From the NCBI GenBank assembly GCA_002102555.1, contig MCFL01000087.1, positions 32,542 to 96,541 on the forward strand: a stretch of 64,000 bases of DNA. Reading direction: 5' to 3'. The stretch's first letter is position 1, and every line of letters begins with the position of its first letter. Position numbers and translations under genes: made by a program. The notes beneath the pieces are model-generated. The model saw nothing but the letters and a program-made list of their open reading frames with translations, was not told the DNA's origin and did no database searches. This document shows, one piece after another, positions 24,573-34,513 of this stretch. This DNA is from Catenaria anguillulae PL171. Lineage: Eukaryota; Blastocladiomycota; Blastocladiomycetes; Blastocladiales; Catenariaceae.

Positions 24573-25858
24573 TTGCCTTGGCCACCGTATCGGCCGATTC
24601 GGCACCTGTCCGCCAATTCCTATCAAGTGAATCGTCGAATCCTTCCGGCATCGAGCTGGTCGCGGCATCAGCATCTCTGTATTCTCCTTCGTCACTTGCA
24701 GCCAGTCAACATCCTGATTTGCCACGCAATTCTACCAATCCGAGTGCCCCCGCCTTCTCCAAGTGGTTCCCCACCAATCGGTATCAAGCGATTGATGTTT
24801 AATTGTGCTCGAGAACTCATTGCTTCTGGCATCAGTCGCCGTCACGATGGCCGTGGTCGCTGCTCTGGTCCACAACAGACGCTCCGTCATTCCTCTTTGC
24901 CTTCATTCACCTCTTTTCTTGCCCCATTTCGAGTTGAGCGGCCACATCCGCCGTCACCTCATCCCTTGATCCCACTATCCGCCGCAAATGACCGGCATAT
25001 CCTTGATTCGTCCAACAGCCGTATTTTCTCCCTGCCTCGAGGAACTGCACCATGCGCCCGCGCTCGCGTTGCCAGCGCCGCACGGATCCCCAGTGCAAGT
25101 GACGTTCTCGCCACCGTTCTCAAAAGCCCGTCGTCGGCTTGGCGGCATCGAGGTATGTGAAGTTGTGAAGCTGATTGTCGTCATCATCCTTTACCCTCCA
25201 ATCTCAATTCTTGATATGATTTGTATCATCCACTATAGGACGTCAGCTCAATGTCGCACGAGCCCCTGACACGTCGATCGTCAATTCGGTTCCCAGTTCC
25301 GAAGAGACGGCGGCCACGGCGGGTAGGCGCGACCTCGAGCGTCTCCTTCAAATCGGCACTGACCGCAATGGGTTTCCAAGCTACGAGGGCATGATTGTCG
25401 AGGCTATTCCGTTTTACTCTGAGCAGATCCCCAGTGCATCCTTTCGCGGCATCTCGCTAAAGTGCACGTAGCACTTCATTGCCAGCCGTAATTCGCATCA
25501 GTTGCCTGCAACGTATCACGATTCTGCTCACCAAGAACTCAAGCGAGCGTTTTGAAAGGGGCTCGTTTTGCGCGACCGCCACCTTTATCGCATCAACCCC
25601 AAGTTTTCAGGTTCCTTGGCCGGTGGGCGTGTCAAGAAAGGTGCCGTCGTGGCTATGGCGTCGGCAACGTCGCCAGTGATGGTGGAATCGCCCGCGGCCG
25701 TTGAAGCTGAGGTTGAGGTTGTGTCCACTTGCCCGGATCATTCACGCAAGTTGCGGCGTGCGAATTTGTCTTTGCAGGAGGTTTCCCCAGCTGGCCGTGC
25801 GATCGTGGGTTTGCTTGAAGTGCATTCGTCCAACCCGAGTTCCAAAGATGCACCATGA
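24573..25858 (+). pseudogene. H15 winged-helix gene copy 3, pseudogene lacking the domain intron
   Basis: An upstream exon ends at 25152 with a clean 86-nt intron (GTATGT...CTATAG) to 25239, then frame leads into FPSYEGMIVEAIPFYSEQ. The domain continues with no gap through the place where copies 1 and 2 carry their intron, aligning codon for codon: HFIASRNSHQLP, YHDSAHQELKRAF, KGLVLRDRHLYRINPKFSG, GGRVKKG. Two in-frame stops break it: TAG at 25469-25471 (Tyr in copy 2) and TGA at 25553-25555 (Arg in copy 2). The rest is open to 25858. A Pro/Ser-rich frame further down (about 25895-26314) looks like the decayed tail. Copy 3 is closest to copy 2. The upstream boundary is uncertain. Confidence 0.75.
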
Positions 25859-26782
25859 CAATCTGTCGGCTTTTGTTCCCCGCAGCACAAAAATTTGCGC
25901 AGCCGCTCGCAGCGCGTTTTGCTCGAACTACAACCAACCTTACCCGCCGATGCCGGTTCGCTCTCATTTTCATTCGCCTCTCATATCTCGCCCGATATGC
26001 ATCCGGATCTCGCCAAGCGGATCCGAACACCAAAGCTCGACGCCTCGCCGGAACCTTTGATTTCCGTCCCCAGCCTGGATACCGCGACATTTCCGAGTCT
26101 CCCTCAACCTAAGCTTGCCTTTCCTTCTCCGCTTGTCGATACTGATCCCACCCCTCTCGTCAACACCAAACATTTGGTATCGCCGCGTGCATTTCAGTGG
26201 TCGCAACCACCCATATCGCCGACTTGCCTATCTCCTCGTACAGCCTTCCCTGGCATTTTATTTGCCCCAACCAGCCTCCACAATTTGCCCGGTCGCCATC
26301 TGCCTTTGCTGTAGCATCCGACTTGCTCAACTCTGCCAAGGTCCACATGGGGCTCGTGCGGGAATCGCACCATTTTTAGGACGAGACGCGGTCGGTTCAT
26401 ACATTTTGCGCGGTTGCCCGAGCCCAATCGGCACTTTCTTGGTGCCTTTGCAATTGACCGCGGCTCCGGCACGGGCAGCACCCACCAGCAGTTTGGCGGA
26501 TGGTGTGATGGCCACGGTTGGGTGGCCGATGTTCCCGACAGCTCGCTCTCTGGGTCAATTGTGTTGAGATATTGCCCTTCCCTTCTTCTTGTTTGTTCCT
26601 TTGAGGTTGTAACGGCGGTTGAAAAGGCAGGCGTGCGCCTTGTTTTCTTGGTACTTATCGTTTTTCGGCTTCGTTCTTTCGTTCGATTCCCGGCTCCCTG
26701 TTTTCCGTCTATCTCAAGGCCCTCTGTTCTTTATTCTGAAAGTAAATTCCCCTGATCTACAAATGTACATTCAATAATCTAC
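25859..26782. other. Decayed tail of H15 copy 3, then intergenic
   Basis: About 25895-26314 on plus keeps a Pro/Ser-rich reading (SPEPLISVPSLDTATFPSLP) like the tails of copies 1 and 2, in another frame. The rest is the 3' flank of the AONS-like gene on minus. No independent gene is supported. Confidence 0.4.
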
Positions 26783-28249
26783 TTACAGCTTTGCAACCAC
26801 CACGTTTGCGTCACGCTTCGCCTTGATATCCTGCTCTTGTTCACTCAGCAACAAATCCTTGACGGCCAAACACAGGTCGTCCACGGCAACCATCGAGTTG
26901 TACGCGTGCAAGCAAATGCGAATGCGCTCTGCACCGGGCGCGACTGTGGGCGACCGGATGGGCAGCGTGTACATGCCGCGGTTGAGGAGCTCCCGGGCAA
27001 TGCGCACGACTCGTTGGTTGCCTGGGATCAGGATGCCTTGGATGTGTGTGGATGAGGGCACGAGCGGGAGCGAGTAGGAGGAGGCGGTGGATCGGAAGTG
27101 GGCGATGATGGCGGATAGGTTGGACGAGAGCTGTGAGATGAGTTGGGCAAACAAGGGTCAGTGGCAAGTGAGGGAGGAAAAGTGTCGGGACACGTGACGG
27201 ACCTGGGCGTGGTGCTTGACGAGGTAGGCGTACGAGTCAGAAATGGCTTGCACGGCCGCGGGCGCCATCATGGTCGAGTAGATGAGCGGGCGTGCATAGT
27301 TGAGGAGGTATTCGCGAACGTCGTTTGAGCAAAATGCCACCGCTGTCAAGACGCAACTCACATTTGAAATCAATGCTGGCTTAGTCGTCCCACGCAAACC
27401 ACCAAAACTCCAAAAAGAAAACATACCACCATGGCATCCAACAGCCTTGCCAAACGTATGCACCCGCACCAGGACTCGTTCCTCCGTCTCCAAGCCCAAC
27501 GCCTTGACCACGCCTGTTCCGGCCTCGCCCACCACCCCCGATGAGTGCGCCTCGTCAACGATAAACCACACGTCCTCCCACCGGCCGACGGCATCCACCA
27601 TCTCCCGCAATGGCACCACTGTCCCGTCCATGGAATAAATGGCCTCGACGGCCACCATCACCGCTCCCTTGGCATTTGCAGCGCGATACTCGCCAATCGC
27701 CCGACACATGTCGCTTACATTACCGTGCTTAAATGTGCGCACCTGGACCGCTTCCGGGTTGCCACGCATGGCCCACCTGCCCACAGCCATGCGCGCAGCG
27801 TCCCATACGGACGCGTGTACGAGCTCGTCGAGCAGGAGCAGGTCGCCCGGCGAGGCGAGTGCAGAGAACACGGACAGATTGGCGACGTAGCCCGAGTTGA
27901 AGAGCAAGGCCGCGGGCGACGAGTGAAGGGCGGCCAGTGAGTGTTCGACAGTGGTAGCGAGTGGCGAGTGGCCCGATAGCAGCCGCGAGCCCGTGGAGCC
28001 GTGCGGGTGCTGGGATGGGGTTGCGGTGGAGAGTGCGCGGGCAAGGCCCATGTAGTCGTTGGAGGCAAAGTCGTGGGTTGCCGGGATGGCCAGCGCCGAC
28101 AAGTCTGTCAGAGTGCGGTTGAGGTGCCTGGAGCGGCGGTTGGCGACTTGGGCGGCCAGCCGTTGCGGCAGCAAGACCCGATCCTTGGCTTTGCGGTTGT
28201 CGGTGTTGCTGCTCATGTTATCGTTACCGTTACCGTATCCTTCATTCAT
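26783..28249 (-). CDS. 8-amino-7-oxononanoate synthase-like PLP enzyme
   Basis: Three exons (28249-27427, 27342-27203, 27130-26783) join in frame to 436 residues. This is an alpha-oxoamine synthase: FASNDYMGLA, HPHGSTGSRLLSGHSPLATT, LFNSGYVANLSVFSALAS, the PLP-ring His/Asp region IVDEAHSSGVVGEAGTGVV, and the lysine motif HTFGKAVGCHGA, where Lys forms the Schiff base. The intron after GCHG restores the motif. Within the family, the motifs fit the biotin-pathway enzyme (pimeloyl-CoA or -ACP plus alanine to KAPA) better than 5-aminolevulinate synthase or serine palmitoyltransferase, and the length is right for it. The N terminus has no obvious mitochondrial presequence. ATG 28249 is the first Met (ACC ATG A). 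Which oxoamine it makes is inference. Confidence 0.85.
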
Positions 28250-28801
28250 GGTTTGCTGAGGCAGCAAAGAGAGTGCTCGACTCCAAAAACGATCATTGGA
28301 AAGCTTTCAGGCCAAGTGTTGGGGGAATGATTTAGGCCGCGATGTGCATTCTGGAGCCGATGGCATGGGCATCTGGAAACTCGTTCGAGAAGCCTCCTTT
28401 ACCGATCAGGTCGACTCGACGAATCAGGACGCCGACTGACCGACGGACCAGCTGGCCGACCACCTCACGAATGGACCAGTACAGTACACAGGAAATTGTG
28501 TGGTCATACTTATGTAATATGATTGAATTAAGTTCAACTGCAAATCCCAGCCGAGAAGCAGCCAATAGGAAAGAAAGAAACAAAGAAAGGGTGGGGTACT
28601 GTCTGAAAAGGATCAACAATATAAACAGGAGCAGAAATGAACGAGGAATGGCTGGGAATCGAAAAACGACTGGCTCGCAAAAACTATGACAGACAACAGC
28701 AACAGCACATCCACTTGCGCAAGACTCAATATTTACAGGTGAAAATCTGTTGGCTCACACGAACACGCCCAACTCTCCCGTGACTGGCATCGTACCGAGC
28801 A
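28250..28801. other. Intergenic, no gene seen
   Basis: Promoter of the AONS-like gene and 3'UTR of the large H15 gene, both on minus. It is AT-richer than the surroundings. Confidence 0.5.
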
Positions 28802-31800
28802 TCATTCAGCACGGACCGCAGCAAGCGTCGCCGAACTGGAGCCCGCCGGAGCACCTGTGAACGACATGTTGGCCATACTGGCCTTGGGCGGCAGCACGCG
28901 CGCGGGCACCAGTACCGACGACGACGATGAGCCGGGTTCGACACTACCCATCATGACCGATCCGCGCGCCATGAGCGGCAGCACGGGCGGTGGCGGTGGC
29001 GGCGGCAGATCCATCGCGACGTGCTCGTCTTCAACCTCAACCTCGACTTGTCCATGCGCATGAACACGATCCTCGGACGCATAGGTAGGCAACGTATCAC
29101 TTTGCGGCCACAAGCCTCGGGACGACGCGAGCATTCTCGGCGACACTTGCGGCGACGACGCACGCGACCCAGCCTGCGACCTGCTCATGACGGCCACCAG
29201 CGCGCGGGCCGCGCTGCTTGTGGATGCAAATGCGGCGGCCGGCTGCGCAAGCATGGTTGGCGACGACGTGAGGGACGATGACGACGTTGAGTAAGGCACC
29301 AGCGAGTGTGGGGGTATTGAGTGGGTAAGCGCGCGCGACGCAGGCAGGACGGCGTGGGGGTGGAAATCGGTCATGGGAGACGGCTGTGTGAATGAGGGAG
29401 CCGTTGGTGGGGGTGATGGGTGGGAAGCTGCGGCGTAAGCAAACGGATCAGCGGGGATTTCCGACAAAGGGCTTGTCGCGCTGGCATTTCCAAAGAGGGC
29501 CAGGAGACTCATGGCCACTTGTGCGTCTTCTTGGGTGCATCCCGCGGCTTCGGCGCTTGCCACCAGCGACTGCGCATCGTCCGACGGCTGGTCTTCATGG
29601 GCCGGGCTTGGTGGGGCAGATGAAAAGGATGGCGGGCCGACACTCGAGGGCAGCGGCATCAGATTCACAAGCACAGCAGCCCTTGCGGCCGACCGCGACA
29701 CGCGCGCCGCATTTCCGCACGCACCGCCGCCGCTTTGCAGGTTGGGCGACGTGGCCGAGTCGGCCAAGTTGCGAATACCCAGAGGCGAGGAGGTTGCATG
29801 CGGTTGGTGTAAATGGAACGGCCGTGCTTGGGAATGAAATGGCCTGATCCGCTGCTGCATCTCGCCAAGGTCGAGGGCATAGGCTTCTCGCTCGTCGTCG
29901 TCGTCAACTTCATCGTTCGGGGCATCAAAGTAATCATCGTGACCCTGTTCGTCATGAAAATCGCCGCTCTGTGGTTGCGCTGGCACTGGCGGTGGACTCG
30001 CAAGCGGAGCCGTCACGACACTGCCCTCGGGCGACCGACCCAGCACCAGCAACGGGCCCGGTCCGGGTGGCGACATGGACGCGCCACGTGCTGCGCCCCA
30101 CGACCGCATGCGTGCCGACAGCGTCGTGTGCCCCTCGACCGAGGCTGGCTTGGCGGCCGCATCCACACGATAAAACGACGCGTCGACACCGAGCCGTTGG
30201 CGCTCGGCACGGCGGATCGGCGACGGCGCAGTCGGGTACGTGACGACGGGCGGCGGCGAGTAGGCTTGTTGTTGGTCAGCAGCGGTCAATGTCGTGGAAG
30301 ACGACTTGTGCGCGCGTCCGTTCATGCGTGTGCGGATCTGGTAGCTGGGAGGGGGAGGTGGTGGGCCTGCGCTGGCCGTGGACCTGCGGCGGTTGGGATT
30401 ATAAATGCCTGGGGCGGCGGCGGAGGTGGAGGTGGAGGAAGGACGGTCAAAGTCAAGGTGCGGAGGAGAGGTCGAGTCCGAGTCGCGAGATGTGGGTTGG
30501 AACGTCGGGTTGGGGTCAGCAATATCGACGGAATGGTTATTGTTGTGTGGGGAATACATGGGTTGCGTGCCGCTCGACGGCCGGGGCGAGGGAATGTACA
30601 AGGGGGTCGGCTGTGTCCGACGCTGGAGAGCGGGCGCGGCCGTGTACGGGTGCGGCTGAGGTTGAATGGCATGTGGATGTGAAGAGCTGGCAAGCAGCGA
30701 CGTCGGAGGCGGGGCAGGATGGGAGTTCGACACGTTGCCACGACGCCGAGGTTGGAGAAGAAGTGGTGAATATGCAACCGGAGATGAGTCGCGCGTGGGA
30801 TCATAAAACGACGCATACGCCACGGGCGGCGGGCGGCGGTACCCCTTTGGCCCGAGCGCCGCTGCTGCCACCGGCTGCTGCTGGTGAAGCTGTTTGCTGT
30901 TGTGGTGATCTTGAGGCGGGTTCACGTCCATGTTGTCGAAGTCACCTTGCTCGTCCTCCTCATCCTCTTGCGAATCGTACCTGGCTTTGCGCCGCCGACT
31001 GAGGTACTGCACTTCAGCATCTGACTCTTCCTCGTCTTGGTCCTGCTCATCCTCGGATTGGCTCTGATCCACATATCGAGTCACATTTGACCGAGCCGCG
31101 CGCATGGGCCGCGAGCGCGCCTGTCCGACACCGATGGGTGTGGGCGACCCTGTGCCGTGATGTGCGCCTCTGGCGGATGCATACATGGCCTCAAGATGCG
31201 CATCATAATACGCCCCGCCGTCCTCAAGGTCCTCGTCGTCTCCACCACCACGCCCGTGGTCAATCGCACCACCGCCCCCGCTCCCTACAGCACTCGCCAC
31301 CTTTCTTCTCTTGCGCTTGCCCTTCATGGCGGCCCTCTTTGCCCGAAACGCCTCGCCCGCGGCCTCCAACTCTGCCTCCATGCCCGGCGGCATGACATAT
31401 CCCACGCCGGGAATCGGCGGCGCCAACAAGGCCTCCCACTCGTCAAACTCGACGCCACCCTTTTTTCCCCCGCGCCTCGTCTTCATCTGCTCCTGCCTAG
31501 CCTTTTCAAGCACGGCAGCGGCCTCCTCATCGCCATGAATGGCGGCAATCCTGGCGGCCTGCAACGCGGCATACTTTGCAGACGTGGGCGACCCGAGCAC
31601 GCCCGACCCGTGGTTCTTCTTTGCCCGACCACGCGCCGTCCGTCCGGCATACTCCTTGTTGACTGCATATCCGCCATTGCCCGCATATCCGGGCTTTGTG
31701 CCAGGTGCCACGCGATAGAACCGGCCGCGCCGCAACCCCTTTTTCAGTGCCTGAGTGGCCGACCCGCGAAACGCCGTGCTGAGCTGGCCCTTGAACTTGG

Positions 31801-32992
31801 TCAAGATGTATCCAAAGATATCTGCGGGCTTTTGGCCCAGCGGCTCGTGCTCGTCGACGGGCTCGTTGTGCAGCAGCGCATCGGCCTTGTCGAGAGCCAG
31901 GATTGCGTCCGAGATCATTTCCTCGTACGAGGGCGGGCCCAACAGGGCAAGTTGGTCTTGGTCCACGTCTTCGGATTGTTCGAGGGCCAGCGCCAGGTTG
32001 GATTTGGACGGGTCGTTGAGGTTGACTTTGAGAGGTGGGGGCCCGCGTTTGGTGGATTTTGAGGAGGACAAAGTGGGCGGCGGGGGCGGGGTTGGGGGTG
32101 GATGTGAAGGTGGTGTGGGGTTTGGTGACGAGGGCGAGTGGTTGTCGTCGGGATGGTCATAACGGTTGGGGGACATGGGGTGGAATTGTGAGTGCGAGTA
32201 GCGCTGTGAGGAGAAGCGTGCGCGAGACGGTGAATGTGGATGGCCAGAGACCGAGTTGGAATCGGAATCCGAGTGCGGAAACAAGGAATCGTCGCCGTCG
32301 TCCTCGTCATCCTCAACCTCGCCAAAGTGCCCGCCGCGGCCGTGGTCGTAGTCATGGTGGGGATGCGGTTGACTGGGCACACTAAATGTGGCAGCACTGG
32401 CCGACGACAAGTGCCGCGACATCATTGGACTCGCGCGCAAATCGTCGTCGCGGCCAAACGACGCATACGTGTTGAAGTGAAATCGGCCCGTGATACTTGC
32501 ACCCATGCTCAGGCTGCTGCTGCCTTCTTGCGCTGTCACCGGTGGAGCCGGCTGCATCTTCTTCGGCGGAGGCACGGACTCTTGACTGGCGCCGTCGCGG
32601 CGGCGAGAACGGCTTGATCGGCGCGTGGCCGTTGGCCGACCAGCAGCCTGGGCGCTCGCGCTGGAGCTGGAAGCGGACCGTGTCCGCTTGGGCCGCTGGT
32701 TTATAGGAGGGGATTCGTTGTCGGCATTGTCTGTGCGTTCTTGAAGAGCAATGTTGTGGTTGTCGTGACCATCTTGATCTTGATCGCCCGCCGGTTCCGA
32801 TTCGATGATGGGTGTCTCCCTGCCATGGCGGGCAGCCGGGGCTTCTTGGTCTTGTCCGCCAAGGGGCTGTTGATCTTGGCTCTGACCATTGGTATTGACG
32901 GCGGACTCGGACGAAGTGGACAATGCACGGCGCCGTGACCGCGTGCTTGGCGGAGGGGCCTTGAATGGCGGGTTGGACGGCGCCTTGGGCAT
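28802..32992 (-). CDS. Giant linker-histone-like (H15) protein, copy 4
   Basis: A single open exon of about 1,396 residues from ATG 32992. The N-terminal 330 residues are disordered with basic patches (TRSRRRALS, RRSSRSRRRDG). Around residues 345-450 is the H15-like winged helix: PPSYEEMISDAILALDKA, PADIFGYILTKFKGQLS, ATQALKKGLRRGRFYRV, followed by GGYAVNKEYAGRTARGRAKK. The SYEEMI start and the GRAK motif match copies 1-3, but there is no intron in the domain. A further basic segment (GKRKRRK, about residue 570) and very long Pro/Ser/His-rich tails follow. Length and composition suggest a chromatin scaffold or architectural regulator rather than a histone. It is on the opposite strand to copies 1-3. 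An upstream leader exon is possible. Confidence 0.75.
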   Translation of the reverse strand: MPKAPSNPPFKAPPPSTRSRRRALSTSSESAVNTNGQSQDQQPLGGQDQEAPAARHGRETPIIESEPAGDQDQDGHDNHNIALQERTDNADNESPPINQRPKRTRSASSSSASAQAAGRPTATRRSSRSRRRDGASQESVPPPKKMQPAPPVTAQEGSSSLSMGASITGRFHFNTYASFGRDDDLRASPMMSRHLSSASAATFSVPSQPHPHHDYDHGRGGHFGEVEDDEDDGDDSLFPHSDSDSNSVSGHPHSPSRARFSSQRYSHSQFHPMSPNRYDHPDDNHSPSSPNPTPPSHPPPTPPPPPTLSSSKSTKRGPPPLKVNLNDPSKSNLALALEQSEDVDQDQLALLGPPSYEEMISDAILALDKADALLHNEPVDEHEPLGQKPADIFGYILTKFKGQLSTAFRGSATQALKKGLRRGRFYRVAPGTKPGYAGNGGYAVNKEYAGRTARGRAKKNHGSGVLGSPTSAKYAALQAARIAAIHGDEEAAAVLEKARQEQMKTRRGGKKGGVEFDEWEALLAPPIPGVGYVMPPGMEAELEAAGEAFRAKRAAMKGKRKRRKVASAVGSGGGGAIDHGRGGGDDEDLEDGGAYYDAHLEAMYASARGAHHGTGSPTPIGVGQARSRPMRAARSNVTRYVDQSQSEDEQDQDEEESDAEVQYLSRRRKARYDSQEDEEDEQGDFDNMDVNPPQDHHNSKQLHQQQPVAAAALGPKGYRRPPPVAYASFYDPTRDSSPVAYSPLLLQPRRRGNVSNSHPAPPPTSLLASSSHPHAIQPQPHPYTAAPALQRRTQPTPLYIPSPRPSSGTQPMYSPHNNNHSVDIADPNPTFQPTSRDSDSTSPPHLDFDRPSSTSTSAAAPGIYNPNRRRSTASAGPPPPPPSYQIRTRMNGRAHKSSSTTLTAADQQQAYSPPPVVTYPTAPSPIRRAERQRLGVDASFYRVDAAAKPASVEGHTTLSARMRSWGAARGASMSPPGPGPLLVLGRSPEGSVVTAPLASPPPVPAQPQSGDFHDEQGHDDYFDAPNDEVDDDDEREAYALDLGEMQQRIRPFHSQARPFHLHQPHATSSPLGIRNLADSATSPNLQSGGGACGNAARVSRSAARAAVLVNLMPLPSSVGPPSFSSAPPSPAHEDQPSDDAQSLVASAEAAGCTQEDAQVAMSLLALFGNASATSPLSEIPADPFAYAAASHPSPPPTAPSFTQPSPMTDFHPHAVLPASRALTHSIPPHSLVPYSTSSSSLTSSPTMLAQPAAAFASTSSAARALVAVMSRSQAGSRASSPQVSPRMLASSRGLWPQSDTLPTYASEDRVHAHGQVEVEVEDEHVAMDLPPPPPPPVLPLMARGSVMMGSVEPGSSSSSVLVPARVLPPKASMANMSFTGAPAGSSSATLAAVRAE

Positions 32993-34513
32993 GGCTTCAA
33001 TGATCTTGAGGTCCAAATCGAGTGATATCTATCGTTTGAATACAAGGGGGCGATTTTGGAGTCAGTATCGCTTAACTACATACTGGATATGCGGATTGGA
33101 GCTAAGGTGTGGCGGCGGCGTCGGTGGGTCACTGGCGTCGCGGCAACGGCAATTAACCTATCTCCATCAAGCAATCAAGAGCCAAACGGCTGCAGAGCAG
33201 AAGCCGGCCGCGGCGGCGCCGACTGGCTCCCATTTGTCTGCCGGCCTGACTCCTCACGATCCGTGCACAGTTCCTCTTGACGGTGGCAATTGGGCGGCAA
33301 CAAGTCACGTTCAACTGGGGGGGGGGGGACAAGTTCGCCTGCGACACCTTACTACCCTCAGGCTGATGGGGCCAGCCTGTCGCCGAAGCGTCCGTGGAAC
33401 GTGAAACGATGGCAGACAAATCCACAATCGGGGCCGTGACTTGACCGCCACAAGCCACGCCGCCAGCCTGTCGGTCACGGAACGGCACAGAGGACGAGGA
33501 CGGCGCGAGGACGTGGACGTGAAGAAACCGCCAAAAAAAAAAGGACAGACCGTGGCCTGTACAAGACAGTTGGCCACCTGCCCACGCGTGCCTGGGGTCG
33601 AACCAATGGCCAAGAGAGGCAGGATCGCTCACGGGGCGGGGATGGGAGCCAGCAGCACCAGCGCCTGCCCCAGATCGATCGAGTGGGCGATCACAGAAAG
33701 GAGGCAGACATGGGCGTACCGGTACGTGCACAGCAGTGGTCAGGTCCTTGGCAATGGGGGCGGTGCGGGAGCTTGCATCGAGTGATGATGGAGCAATACC
33801 AGTGTTGCAGTCAAGTATTCGGCAAAGTTGGGAGCTATGTACACACTTGTGAGCGTCGAGTTGGGAGCTGGGTGGGCATTGATCAAAGTTGAGCTTGGTC
33901 GCCACGTCCCAATGTCGAGTTTTTGAACTTGGGGCCGTGACGGGATTCCAGCGAGTGGGCTGGCGGCTGGCGAATTTGAGGGAAAAAAGTCAGAAAAGTT
34001 TGACATTGAGTTTCCGGCAGTGTCGAAGCGCTTGAAAATGATCACCGCGAGTCCTTCGCGTCCGTATTGGTTGCAGGCACCGACCTTGCTCAATTCATGG
34101 GAAGCCGAGTGTGACGGGGCAAGGTCCTCGTTCTTCAGTGGCTCAATATGGCGGAGCTGGGATGTCGGCGACCGGGGTCGCTGGCCATGGTCGACCGGGC
34201 CGACCGACCGTCCAAGTACGACCGCCAGTGGGAGCCAAAGCTCGAAAAACCGTTCACCACAAAAATGGGTCCGGGAAAACCCACAAACCGCTGAAAATGC
34301 AAACGCGTCGATTTTCCAACCAATCACACCGCGCGCTTGGACGTCTAGGTGTTGGAGCTAAGCTTGTAGCTCTATATGAGCGACATTCTTCACTCACTTT
34401 GGAACCAGTGGCAGTCAGATAGCACATGCAAGTAGTACATGTAAAAGAGAGAGTCAAAGGTCAAATCTGTCAACTCACGTCGGGAACATCAATCCGCCGT
34501 CAGCCGTCAGCTG
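32993..34513. other. 1.5-kb gap, no gene supported
   Basis: Upstream of H15 copy 4 and downstream of the giant ASH gene. It contains a 12-G run at 33317-33328. Minus-strand open frames of 195-250 codons exist but are compositionally odd and domain-free; they may be leader sequence. Confidence 0.4.

Noticed and set aside
25239-25858. Full processed retrocopy for H15 copy 3
   Set aside because: A clean upstream intron is still present in frame, and no poly-A tract or target duplication was seen.
26783-28249. 5-aminolevulinate synthase or serine palmitoyltransferase for the PLP enzyme
   Set aside because: The protein lacks a mitochondrial presequence and membrane segment, and its motifs and length fit the AONS branch better, though this is not decisive.
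33153-33905. 250-codon minus frame before H15 copy 4
   Set aside because: It crosses a 12-G run, has no domain and an implausible mix of residues; treated as non-coding.
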